In this document: one piece after another, positions 32,193 to 43,320 of the stretch
Numbering within the stretch: the stretch's first letter is position 1
How the letters are laid out: the number at the start of each line of letters is the position of its first letter
NCBI GenBank assembly: GCA_029204225.1
Contig: CM055092.1
Coordinates: 71,930,308-71,994,307, forward strand
DNA: 64,000 nt
Reading direction: 5' to 3'
From: Diphasiastrum complanatum
Lineage: Eukaryota > Streptophyta > Lycopodiopsida > Lycopodiales > Lycopodiaceae
Translations under genes and position numbers: made by a program
Notes under the pieces: generated by a model
Told to the model about the DNA's origin: nothing
Database searches by the model: none
What the model saw: the letters and a program-made list of their open reading frames with translations, nothing else

Positions 32193-33545
32193 TCCCGTAG
32201 TGTCCCTTAGTGTCTGTTCAAAGTACCAAGTCTCTCATGCAAGACTCCACTTTCACAGTTCCTTCATTGATCAGTTGTCTTACACGTAACACAAGCCAGT
32301 GTACTCATATGTTTCCTCATCATTGTTGGTCCAGAGAAAGCTTATAACAAACTTTTCATTCCGCAACAAAAACTTATTTAACTTTCATTCAAAATTTGCC
32401 CCAAGAGAGAGGTGTGTGTGATAGTTCCCCTCTTGCTTATAAAATCAGCTGACCGGACTTAGAGTAGAGTTCTTTAGACACAAAGCCTTTCCAACACTTT
32501 GCTTCCCATCTGCTAGGATTACGGCTCGATCCAACTTGTTGCCAATCTCTGAAGAGGATCCTAGTCTTTCCCCTTCAAGAAAAAACCCAACTGATACTGG
32601 ATATCACCCATGCTCAATGAGTTTCAGTTCCGAAGGTGGCCGTCCCAAATGAAGACCAACTGTTCCATAGAAGATCTCCCATGAAATTGCCCTTTCCAAC
32701 TTTTGACTTCCTGCTTGCGTCTGGTGGGCGTTGTCGCAAATGAAACTAACCCAAGAAACAGGCTAGCCATCCATCCTTTGCAAACATCGAGTCGTTTTGT
32801 TGTCGTTCGCATGCGAGTACTTGAACTGCGAATCCGCCCCACAGATTCTGTAGTCCTATTTGTTTGATGGTGTCAGCCTTCAAAAGAAAGGTTCCTTCTT
32901 GAGCAATCAGCTCCTTGTATCACAAGCAATCATGCAAATCAGGCAAAGCACGAGTACTAAGACTCACCACAAATACATGCAAGCAAGACACTCAGGCAGG
33001 TTTACAGGTAACAAAGACAAGGTCCCCCTTTGAGATGGTCCTGCCAACGGACCTTTGCCTGGCTGCGCCCATACATATCGATCAGAGAATCAGCCCACAT
33101 AGAACACCCCTCCAACTATCCGTGCTTTCACCATTAAGCAGCATATTGCCTCAGTCATGCCCCACCACTTTTAGGTCGATAGCCCTTATAGCTAAATGAT
33201 CGGCAGCTATCCCGCACCGGCAGCTAACCACCCGTGCTTTACACCTGAATTCGAGCAACATCTCTGTATCAATGGTTAACCTAGACAGTTCGAATATGTT
33301 GCCTCGCACCCCATAAGTCACAGACCGTGTTTACACCAACCTAATGAGAGCACACTGCCTCATCTGTCCTACGTACAGACAGCGCCAGGCCCGAACCGCG
33401 AGAACTGACCGTGCTTACACCTCAAGGGCAGCACCTTGACTCATCAAGTCACCCATTCTGTCGACCACCCCGACCATGGATGCACCCATGCTTACACTGT
33501 GGGCAGCACCTTGCACAACAGTTGTCTTGATGAACCCCAAACAGG
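32193..33545 (-). mobile_element. NA-3: internal-region fragment
   Basis: Corresponds to NA-1 positions of roughly 15090-16716, in the same orientation as NA-1, with a single copy of the 250-bp unit (CTGGATATCACCCATGCTCA at about 32597). It starts abruptly next to the NA-2 3' LTR and ends after GATGAACCCCAAAC. No coding sequence: the frames here match those of NA-1 only as shared DNA. Confidence 0.7.
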
Positions 33546-34150
33546 AGCCTTGAGCGGTTTCTCCAACACGTGCTTAAGTCTAACATTCATCCATCATGCA
33601 CTTACGTAAAAGCCAACTCAGAAACGTAACAAGCTTAACCATTCAAACTTAAGAAAACTGGAATCCCAACCAACCTGAAAGCCAACTCAGAATCTGTCCC
33701 CAAAAGGTAACCAAAGGCAAAGACAAGCCACACATGAAACCCCCAAGGCATAGTGGTCGCCAAATTGACCAATTGGCATAGTGGCAAGCCACACGTCGGT
33801 GACGTGGACCCTTAGGCATCGACGACGCAAAAAAGGTTGTAGTAAGGGTCCTTCCACTTGGACCAGTCCCGGAGGCGAAACCAAAATGGTGATTATCCCC
33901 AAGGATCAGCTTTATTAGATCTGGAAGAGGATACATTCATACATAGATTGACCGGTCTCGGGGCCACCAACACGTGCTGGGCATTGTGCTTGGCTCGTGC
34001 TGGTAGAGGGAGCTGAGACCTGGTGACTGGATTTCTGGCGCTGGTTGAGTTGCCCAAGTTTCTGTCTATTAGACTCCCCCTACAGTTCTGGTGTGATTCG
34101 ATGCACCCCTCTGTCCTGCAACATAGTGCTTTCTGGTAAAGCACGCTTAG
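33546..34150 (-). repeat. Divergent LTR-like fragment of the NA family
   Basis: Weak but ordered similarity to the NA LTR: TTTATTAGATCTG..GAGGATACATT, ACCGGTCTCGGGGC, AGGGAGCTGAGACCTGG, TCTGGTGTGATTCG.TGCACCCCTC and CTGGTAAAGCACG, in the same order as NA-1 13680-13900. The first 300 bp (33546-33850) are not recognisable. It probably represents a second NA subfamily. No gene is seen. Confidence 0.45.
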
Positions 34151-34442
34151 CTTTCCTTTCCACAACAAAAACTTCTCAACTTATTAGGTCCAAAGTTTGC
34201 CAGTCTCCTCGTGTGATATGGCTAGGTCACCTTGAATTTGCCCCCGTTTTGATCGACTTTCATTCAAAATTTGCCCCAAGAGAGAGGTGTGTGTGATAGT
34301 TCCCCTCCACTTATAAAATCAGCTGATCGGACTTAGAGTAGAGTTCTTCGGACAAAAAGCTTTTCCAACAATTTGCTTCCCATCTGCTAGGATTATGGCT
34401 CGATCCAACTTGTTGCCAATCTCTGAAGAGGATCCTAGTCTT
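34151..34442 (-). mobile_element. NA-4 internal region, part 1
   Basis: Matches NA-1 from about 15228 to 15515 (TTTCCTTTCCACAACAAAA to GAAGAGGATCCTAGTCTT). It is interrupted by copia C exactly after GTCTT and resumes at 40876 with the duplicated GTCTT and TCCCCTTTGAGG. The pre-insertion sequence therefore lines up with the uninterrupted copy at 15511-15540. Confidence 0.85.
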
Positions 34443-35097
34443 TGTGAAAAATACAGATCCTAAGTGGATCTAAACTCCAAGATCATTGGCTTGAATGCTT
34501 GCACTCCAAACTACATAAGCTAGGAATTGGCAACACATTCTATGCTACCTAGAATGCAAAGAACTTGATCAAAAAGCATTTATCACAAATGGAAACTTCC
34601 GTAAACATCAAGTGCGGCCCAAAATAGCATTATACAGTCCATAATACATCAGCCTACCACTTTTGGAAAGCACCTAAGATCATACACAATAGCTTGAAGA
34701 CAATACACACAACAATGCTCTCAATGGAGGAAGAAACAATGACAATGATCTATTGATCTCAATGAAGCATACAAAAGGTTTCTCCAACCTGTTCTCCACG
34801 ACTTCCCTACTATTTATGGATGAGGAAGATGACTCTCTCTCCTCTCTCTAGAAGGTACTTGACCCTAGATATTCCCTATATAGGAAAAATAGCTAAAAAT
34901 GGCTTATATGACCAAAATACATCAAAATGGTCTCATTTTGAAGGGTATGAAGTTTGACACTTCATCATACTGAAAAAATACAGTAAATAAAACCATTGTG
35001 GCCTGGTTCACACGTGTGAAACTCCAGAACCAAAACTATTTACAATTTTAGCCAATTTAGGCCTCAAACTAGCTAGGAAATGTTGACAATTTTCACA
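34443..35097 (-). repeat. Copia C 3' LTR (655 bp)
   Basis: Bounded by TG and CA and preceded in element sense by the polypurine tract GAAGAGGGAG (35098-35109). It carries one CACACGTGTG palindrome at 35009-35018, a G-box-type core (CACGTG) that could bind plant bZIP or bHLH factors; that role is inference. Confidence 0.95.
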
Positions 35098-37831
35098 CTC
35101 CCTCTTCAACATTGGATGCTAGTTTCAACATAGTCTTTGAGCACATTCCAAGATTAGATCTATGCATTAAATATAGGTCCTTTCCCAATGGTTTGGTGAA
35201 GATATCAGCCACACACTCCTTTGAAGAGACATGTTGAAGCTCCACCTCTTTGGCAATGACTTGATCTCTCACAAAATGGTGAGCAATCTCAATGTGCTTG
35301 CTCCTTGCATGAAAAACAGGATTGCTTGCCAAGCTTTGGGCTGAAAGGTTATCACAAAGTATGATTGGAGTCTTCTCTGGTTCCAGCAAGTGAAGATCCA
35401 ATAACATCCTCTTGATCCAAAGAATCTCCTTGGTGCATGTTGTTAATGCCTTGTACTCGGCTTCGGTGGAAGATAGAGAGATAGTTGGTTGCTTCTTTGA
35501 TAGCCATGAGACCACTCCATCTCCAAGATAGATTGCAAAGGCACTTGTTGACTTCCTATCCATTTGATCACCTGCAAAATCTGAATCTGAAAATCCACAA
35601 AGGTTAGGTGTAGTACCTCCATACAAGATGCCAAAATCTCTAGATCCCGAGATGTATCTAAGTACTCTCTTTCCTAGCTTCCAATGAGCCTCACTAGGAT
35701 CTTGCATAAATTGACTTAGTTTACCAACCACAAAGCTTAGATCAGGTCTTGTGATGGTTAACCATATAAGAGATCCTATTAGCTTTCTATAGAGAGTAAT
35801 GTCCTTGAAGGATCTTTCATTACTTCTTGTAGTTAGCTTTACATTTGATTCCATAGGAGTAGAAACAACTTTACAATCTTCCATATGAAACCTTTTTAGA
35901 ATAGAGTTAACATACTTTTCTTGACATATGAATGTAGATTTAGAAGTTCTAATAATCTCTATTCCTAAGATATAATGAAGTTTACCAAGATCTTGAATTT
36001 CAAACTCTCTTTTGAGTGCCATCTTGATTTCATCTATATCTAGATTGTTACCACCACTTAAGATAATGTCATCAACATAGATCAAAAGTAAAGTGATATC
36101 ATTTTCATTCAATCTAAAGTAGAGAGAATGATCATACTCACTCATAACAAAGTTTTGAGAAAGTAAGAAGGAATTGAGCTTAGCATACCAACTCCTTGGT
36201 GCTTGCTTTAGCCCATACAAACTCTTTTGGAGATAGCACACATGATTAGGCTCATCATGTGAAACATAGCCCTCGGGTTGCTCCATGTAAATATCTTCTT
36301 CAAGATCACCATTCAAGAAGGCATTAGTAACATCCATTTGCCACATATCCCAATCATAAAGAGTTGCAAGAGAGATTAGGATTCGAATAGTTACCATCTT
36401 TGCCACGGGTGCAAAGGTCTCATCATAGTCAATACCATATTCTTGAGCATACCCCTTTGCCACCAACCTTGCCTTGTACTTGTTGATTGATCCATCTTGA
36501 TTTGTCTTGATCTTGAAGATCCACTTACAACCAATTGCCTTCTTGTCCTTTGGAAGCTTTACCAACCTCCATGTGTTGCTTTTGATGAGTGCTTGATGCT
36601 CATGATCCATGGCTTGGATCCATTCCTTCTTTTGAATTGCTTCACCTACACAAGTTGGTTCATCAAAAGAGGTAAGAAAAGCAAAGTTAGAGTTGTCCAC
36701 CACTTGCTTTCCTTTTTCATCATAGGTTAGCCTTGATGGCTTAGCCCTTTGCCTTTGAGTCTTCCTTGAAGTTTGCTTTGGAGTGGCATCTCCATCTTCA
36801 TCCAAGACATCTTGCACATCATGATGATTAGTAGGCACATCAACATCAACATTAACAACATTGGAAACATTCTCTTCATGAAAGATGACATCCCTACTTA
36901 TGACAACTTTCTTTGTAGAAGGAATGTACACTTTGTAAGCCTTGCTTACTTCACTATAGCCAACAAACACACCCTTCTTTGATGAAGGATCTTCTTTAGT
37001 TCTATCATCAAGTGTGATATTGACAAAACATGTACATCCAAAGATCCTACAATGCTTGACACTCGGCCTTCTACCATAAAGAACCTCATGAGGAGTTTTA
37101 CCATCCAAGGAAGCACTTGTCCATCTATTACATAGATAGTTAGCACATGCTAAAGCTTCCCCCCAAAAAGACTTAGCAAGATTAGCATGTAGTCTCATTG
37201 CCTTGGCACATTCACAAAGGGTTCTATTCTTCCTCTCGGCCACTCCATTCTGTTGTGGAGTCCTAGGACTAGACATCTCCCTCTTAATCCCATGTGCTAT
37301 ACAAAAGTCTTTGAACCTATTTGAGGTGTATTCCCCTCCATTATCAGATCTTAAGCATTTGATCTTTGTATTGAATTGGTTTTCCATTTCATTCTTGAAC
37401 TTGACAAATGCAGCAAACACTTCATCCTTACTTTTAAGAAGATAGATCCAAGTATACCTACTAAAGTCATCAATGAAAGTTGCATACATCTTTGCCCCAC
37501 CATTGCTAGTTGTACTAGAAGAATGAATATCAGAATGCACAAGTTGAAAAGCTTCTTTAGATCTAGAAGTAGATCTAGAATAAGCAAGTCAATGAGATTT
37601 GGACAAGGCACAATGTTCACAAACACTATTGTTTGCAACAAGACTTTTAGGGAGACCAAGAACAAGCTCTTTCTTTGCCATTACCTCCAAAGATTTGAAG
37701 TTGGGATGGCCCAACCTCTTGTGCCAAACTTCTTGGTTTGTCAATTGCTCCCTAGCCATACATCCTTCATGATTAGAGATCACACATGCATCAAGCTTGA
37801 AAAAGTTTACCATGCCTCCTACCTTGAGCAA
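35093..37831 (-). pseudogene. Copia C integrase, RT and RNase H
   Basis: The main frame (35093-37540, 815 codons) is uninterrupted. In order: integrase core HSDIHSS, RSDNGGEY and NGVAERKN (D,D,E complete, within the first ~100 residues); C-terminal GVFVGYSEVSKAYKVY; linker PSRLTYDEKGKQV; RT with IGCKWIFKIKTNQDGS, QMDVTNAFLNG (first catalytic Asp, ~residue 405) and YVDD (~490); RNase H with SDFAGDQMDRKSTSA, SSTEAEYKAL, DNLSAQSLASNP and ADIFTKPLGKDL. Upstream it reads on through a TGA at 37589-37591 (SKSH-stop-LAYSRS, probably CGA to TGA) into the integrase zinc region (37589-37831: EVWHKRLGHPN..CEHCALSKSH). Apart from that stop, and the shift near 37800 just upstream, the enzymes look competent. 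Confidence 0.92.
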
Positions 37832-39048
37832 TCAAGGATCCACATTTACTTATCAAACATGCATCTCCAATGAACTCCACATCAAGTCCTTTGTCAATCA
37901 TTTGACTTACACTAAGCAAATTCTTAGTGATTGAAGGAATGTACAAAACATTTTCAAGATTTGCTTTCCTATTTGTTGAAAGGGAAATAGGAATAGTGCC
38001 TATGCCTTTGATGTCACATTGACCATCATTTGCAGTGTAGATGATGTTACCTTCTCCCTCATAAGACAATAAGGATGTAAAGTATTCCTTATGTCTTGTC
38101 ATGTGAGATGAGGCTCCACTATCAATCCACCAAGGATCATTATCATCTATGTTGGCTAACAAACTTGAAGTCATAACAAGTGATTCACATGTGTTATGTT
38201 CTTCCTCATCTATTGTAAGATTTCCTTGCCTCTCTCCTTGCTCTCTTTTCTTCTTATAACATTCATTTGCAAAATGACCTTTTATCCCACAATAAAAGCA
38301 CTTGAACTTTGACTTATTGTTCTTAGTAGAAGAGGAAGAGGAAGAGTGATCATCATGATCAAAGTTACCACCTTTGGACCATTTCCCTTTGCCTTTACCT
38401 TTGCCCTTGAATTTGCCTTTTGTGAAGAAAGCCTCTTCACCTCCACCTTGCAAGGATGCACCATCAAGCTTTGATTGCAACCTATGTTCTTCAGCCAATA
38501 AGATTTCTTGCAAGTCAACCTACACTTGGCAAGACTCTTTGAATGGCAAAACTTTGCACAAGGTTAGCATGTTCATTTAGCAAACCATTCAACATAACTT
38601 GGACTATTTCACCATCTTTTATGTTCTCATCAATGCATGCTAAATCATCACTTAGGGACTTAACTCTCAAGATAAATGCATGAGCACTTTCACCCTCTCT
38701 TTTCCTACTAGAAAATATTTGTCTCCTTAGGGTCAATACCCTATATGTGGACTTTGATTCAAAGAGCTTCTTTAAGGCATTCCATGCCTCACTTGCACTT
38801 TGACACTTTCCAACTTCCTTGAGAAGTTCATTTGTAACATTCATTTTAATGATATGAAGAGCCCTTTTGGCCTTCTTATCAAACCTTTGTTGCTCTTGAA
38901 GTGTGAGAGGTCTCTCTTCAATTTCTGCAACTATGTCCATGAGTTCATTCAACTCAAGTAAGGACTCCATCCTCACTTTCCAAGTAGAGTAGTTTGATGA
39001 ACTCAACCTTTCACTAGACTCTAGCATGATCCCACCATTGGAAGCCAT
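37791..39048 (-). pseudogene. Copia C gag and protease
   Basis: Gag starts MASNGGIMLESSERLSSSNYS at 39048 and contains RMESLLELNELMDIV, LKKLFESKSTYRVLTLRRQI and QVMLNGLLNEHANLV. One single-base frameshift near 38520 (after RVLPS) leads to QEILLAEEHRLQSK, a lysine/glycine-rich stretch, a complete zinc knuckle CFYCGIKGHFANEC and the protease site PWWIDSGASSHMT. A second shift lies in a run of T (plus-strand A run, about 37799-37804) before FKLDACV. Relatives E and G share this architecture. The shifts could be true mutations or, for the homopolymer, assembly errors. Confidence 0.9.
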
Positions 39049-40202
39049 GATTCTAATGTTTCTTCAACTTTTAGGTTCTGTCCTAAAGCACTTAGCACTC
39101 ACTTTTCTCTCAACAAATGATAGATAAAGAGATCTATGAAGATTTAGGACCCTAAAACACTTCTATCTTGAACCTAGATGGTTTCCAAGCATAGAAAGGA
39201 AGATTGAAACACATGCAACACTTTGCACACACTAAGAATGGATTACAAAATCAAACCAACCTGAACACACTCTTGCTTAAGCTCTCAAACTTTCCAGCAA
39301 GTGACCAAATCAAGTTATGGTGTGAAGAGTTACTTGCATTCTTAGAAAATACCCAAAACTAGGATGCCAAGATTACCTAGTAATGAACAAACTTGATCAA
39401 CATATGATCAACACACTAAGATATTGATTAAACCTGTAAAACCACATGTAAACCACACTTCTAAAAGTTTATAAACTCCAGCAAGTGATAAATACAAGAT
39501 TTAGAGGTGAATGAATGAGCACACTTAGTGAATCACAAGACTAGCTTCACTATCTTGTCAAATCTTGGTGTTTAGATGTAGATCTAAGATCACTTCACAT
39601 GAGAATGTTCCTCAACCTGTTAAGAACCTGAAAACACACTTGCATAATGGTTAACACCTTTCAGCAAATGCTCCAATCAAATTACATAAGGAGAGTTACT
39701 TACATGCTCAACAAAGTACACCAAAATTTATGCCAAAATTGATGACAATCTTTACAATATGCTCTTCACAATGGAGCTTACAATATGTTCACCCAAAAAA
39801 GGGGATCTTTCATCCAAATGGGAGCTTTGCTCAGCCTTTAGGAGAATTACAACTCACTCAAAAGAGCATTTGTCATCCACTTAAGGAGAAGTTTCATCCA
39901 CTTAAGGAGAGTGTTCATCCAAGAATGGAGATTGTCAACAATAGGATTGAAAAGAACATTGTTAGTATTGAATATGCACAAGCCTCACAATCACAAATGA
40001 TTAGGTGTTATGATCTGATCCAAAATAGTTTCTTTTCAGCCTCTGATCTTCAATAGACCTAAAATATGCTTTTGATCCACAAGTTCAACTCACAAAACAA
40101 AGGTTAGTAAGATTTGATCAACAAAGCAATGCAAAATCATGCTAGAACTTGATCAAACATCCAAATATCACCAAAAATGGAATACTTACTGTAAATAGAA
40201 GC
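39049..40202 (-). other. Copia C leader
   Basis: About 1.15 kb of non-coding sequence between primer site and gag start, with no conserved open frame in element sense. The plus-strand frame at 39730-40056 lies antisense in this leader and shows internal repeats (HPLKEKFHPLKESVHP) but no family match. A long leader of this kind usually contains the packaging signal; that is inference. Confidence 0.6.
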
Positions 40203-40220
40203 CAACCAGCTCTGATACCA
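40203..40220 (-). other. Copia C primer-binding site, initiator tRNA-Met
   Basis: The minus strand reads TGGTATCAGAGCTGGTT, directly after the LTR terminal CA with no spacer. Confidence 0.95.
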
Positions 40221-40875
40221 TGTGAAAAATACAGATCCTAAGTGGATCTAAACTCCAAGATCATTGGCTTGAATGCTTGCACTCCAAACTACATAAGCTA
40301 GGAATTGGCAACACATTCTATGCTACCTAGAATGCAAAGAACTTGATCAAAAAGCATTTATCACAAATGGAAACTTGCATAAACATCAAGTGCGGCCCAA
40401 AATAGCATTATACAGTCCATAATACATCAGCCTACCACTTTTGGAAAGCACCTAAGATCATACACAATAGCTTGAAGACAATACACACAACAATGCTCTC
40501 AATGGAGGAAGAAACAATGACAATGATCTATTGATCTCAATGAAGCATACAAAAGGTTTCTCCAACCTGTTCTCCACGACTTCCCTACTATTTATGGATG
40601 AGCAAGATGACTCTCTCTCCTCTCTCTAGAAGGTACTTGACCCTAGATATTCCCTATATAGGAAAAATAGCTAAAAATGGCTTATATGACCAAAATACAT
40701 CAAAATGGTCTCATTTTGAAGGGTATGAAGTTTGACACTTCATCATACTGAAAAAATACAGTAAATAAAAACATTGTGGCCTGGTTCACACGTGTGAAAC
40801 TCCAGAACCAAAACTATTTACAATTTTAGCCAATTTAGGCCTCAAACTAGCTAGGAAATGTTGACAATTTTCACA
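40221..40875 (-). repeat. Copia C 5' LTR (655 bp)
   Basis: Same length as the 3' LTR and almost identical. CACACGTGTG at 40787-40796. As the 5' LTR it would hold the promoter; the minus strand shows a TATATAGGG-like TATA region around 40655-40665. Confidence 0.95.
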
Positions 40876-41901
40876 GTCTTTCCCCTTTGAGGAAAAACCC
40901 AACTGATACTGGATATCACCCATGCTCAGTGAGTTTCAGTTCTAAAGGTGGCCGTCCCAAAATGAAGACCAACTGCTCCATAGAAGATCTCCCCAGAAAT
41001 TGCCCTTTCCAACTTTTGACTTTCTGCTTGCGTCTTGGTGGGCGTTGTCGCAAATGAAACTAACCCAAAAAACAGGCTAGCCGTCCATCCTTTGCAAACA
41101 TTGAGTCATTTCGTTGAGTATTGAGCTGCAAATCTGCCCCACAGATTCTGTAGTCCTCTTTGTTTGATGGTATTAGCCTTCAAAAGAAAGGTTCATTCTC
41201 GAGCCATCAGCTCCTTGTATCACAAGCAATCATGCAAACTAGACAAAGCACGAGTACTAAGACTCACCACGAATACATACAAGTAATACACTCAGACAGG
41301 TTTACTAACAAGTAACAAAGACAAAGTCCCCTGTTGAGATGGTCATGCCAACGGACCTTTGTCTGGCCGCGCCCATACAAATCGATCACAGAATCAGCCC
41401 ACATAGGACACCCCTCCAACTATCCATGCTTTCACCATTAAGCAACACATTGCCTCAGTCATGCCCCACCACTCCTTGGTCGATAGCCCTTATAGCTAAA
41501 CGATCGGCAGCTATCCTGCACCGGCAGCTAACCACCTGTGCTTCACACCCGAATTTGAGCAGCATCTCTGTATCAATGGTTAACCCGTACAGTTTGAATA
41601 TGTCGCCCCGCACCCCACAAGGTACAGACCGTGCTTTCACCTACCTAGACAGCACTTTGCCTCATCCGTCCTTCGTGTAGATAGCGCCAGGCCCAAACCA
41701 CGAGAATTGATCGTGCGTACACCTCGAGAGCAGTACTTTGACTCATCAAGTCCCCCGTTCTGTCGACCACCCCGACCGTGGACGCACCCGTGCTTACACT
41801 GTGGGCAACACCTTGCACAACAGTTTTCTTGATGAACCCCAAACAGTGGCCATTTATGTGAGATCTGCATAGCTGACCGGCCAGTCGGCTCTGATACCAC
41901 A
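40876..41901 (-). mobile_element. NA-4 internal region, part 2, with primer site
   Basis: Continues NA-4 from the copia C insertion point: single 250-bp unit (about 40908), TGGTCGATAGCCC block, GTGGGCAACACCTTGC block, then the tRNA-Met primer site (GCTCTGATACCA on plus, 41888-41899) and the two-base spacer. No coding motifs. Confidence 0.8.
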
Positions 41902-43133
41902 TGTAGCGCAGGCATCTCAAAGGGAGCTGGGAACCACGACTTAGCTTGCCAGCCTTCAAGTCTTGCCATCCAAACCCACTTGACATACAAGCAGCCAACT
42001 CGCCAACAACGATCAGACTTAACCAACTTGAAGTTCTGAAAACCAACATTGAGATCCAACCTGGCGTCATGCCAGATCGAGGGTCCAAATGTGGGTGACT
42101 TCCCTCCAAGCAAGTCGCCCGACATACATCAAACTTAACCAACTCGAAGCTTCATTAACGAGTAACATCCATTACAAGCAAGCGGTCTGACTTACATCAG
42201 ACTTAACCAACTGAAAGCTTTGTCACGAGCGCTGGAAGCCAACCTGGCTCCACGCTAGACTGGACAGCCATAAACAGGTAACTTCCACCCAAGCAAGCCA
42301 TCCAACTCAGCCGACAGGTTAGAGCCCGTTCCCCAAGAGCTTAACCCATTCACGTTCATGCAAGGAACACTCAGAACCACAAGCCGCGACAGATATGGAG
42401 ACAACCAGTTCCTGGACCAAATGGTCCCGATAGCATACCGCTGGCACCACAGACCGAATGGTCTCGACGGCATACCGTTGGCGTCCCGGGATACGACCCT
42501 CAGCTATGTGCCAACTTAAAAATCTTGAAGCGGCCTTACAACTGGCGCTTTTACCGAACACTGAAACCCAGAAGGTAATCAAAGTCAGTATGAGAAAAAT
42601 CTCACTTTATTGATAAATCTGAGAAAGTTACATTTCAAGTGTGTGACCGACCCTAGTCTCCGGGGCGCTAGCATGCCAAGGCGAGAGCCTTGACTACATT
42701 CCAGCAAGGGAGACTGAGACTTGGTTGGAGCTCGTCCTGAGTCGCAACTGGCACTCCCCTATAGTATTGGTGGGATTCGACCCCCCCCCCCCCCCTCATA
42801 CCAAGCACTCTACCCAAGCTGATAAAGCTCATTTTTCTCTCTCTAGGATTTTCTCTTTCTAGAAAGTCATTTTCTCTCTCTAGATTTTATTGATCCCAAG
42901 GTTTCCTTCAATCATGCCTAGATCGTGTGAGGTGATTGCACATCGATCTGAGCTCTCTGGACTTCGCTAGAACCGATCAAAGATTTTCAGCCATAGGAAC
43001 TTGGCGCCGGCTGGATTCTGGTCACAGTGGCGTTGGGAGTGGCGCCGAGAGCAGTAGGGGTGATGTTGGCGCCGGGAACAGTGCTGGCTTCAGTGGCGTC
43101 AAAAGTAAAGCTTATGAAGATAGCTTTACAACA
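41902..43133 (-). repeat. NA-4 5' LTR (1232 bp)
   Basis: Starts TGTAGCGCAGGC and ends AGCTTTACAACA like the NA-1 LTRs. It differs by a C15 run at 42781-42795 where NA-1 has about six C, by loss of several GGCGCC units near 43020-43100, and by scattered substitutions, so NA-4 is older than NA-1. No GATGG-like duplication pair is evident. Confidence 0.8.
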
Positions 43134-43320
43134 CATCGTGATCCTCGATCTGGCATGACACTAGGTTGGATCTCAATGTTGGTTTCTGAACTTCCAGTTG
43201 GTTAAGTTTGATTTTTGTTGGCGAGTTGACTGCTTGTATGTCAAGTGGGTTTGGACGGAAAGAGTTGAAGGCTGGGAAGCTAAGTCGTGGCTCCCGGCTC
43301 CCTTTGGGATGCCTGCGCCA
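43134..43320 (+). repeat. NA LTR end fragment, opposite orientation
   Basis: Matches the last 190 bp of the plus-oriented NA-2 LTR (GATC.GGCATGACAC, TTGGATCTCAATGTTGG, GGCGAGTTG, CCTTTGGGATGCCTGCG) and stops at GCGCCA. No primer site follows. It sits head to head with the NA-4 LTR. Confidence 0.7.

Larger units (their letters stand above)
34443..40875 (-). mobile_element. Copia C: full-length young Ty1/copia element
   Basis: 6433 bp with two LTRs of exactly 655 bp, perfect 8-bp inverted LTR termini (TGTGAAAA / TTTTCACA), a 5-bp target duplication GTCTT (34438-34442 and 40876-40880), a tRNA-Met primer site and a polypurine tract. I count about four differences between the LTRs, near 34595, 34597, 34829 and 34992, roughly 0.6%. 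It is nested in an NA element. Coding order on the minus strand is gag, protease, integrase, RT, RNase H, the Ty1/copia order. Confidence 0.95.

Noticed and set aside
39730-40056. 108-codon plus-strand frame in the copia C leader
   Set aside because: Antisense to the element, no domain, short internal repeats; no sign of an antisense gene beyond openness.
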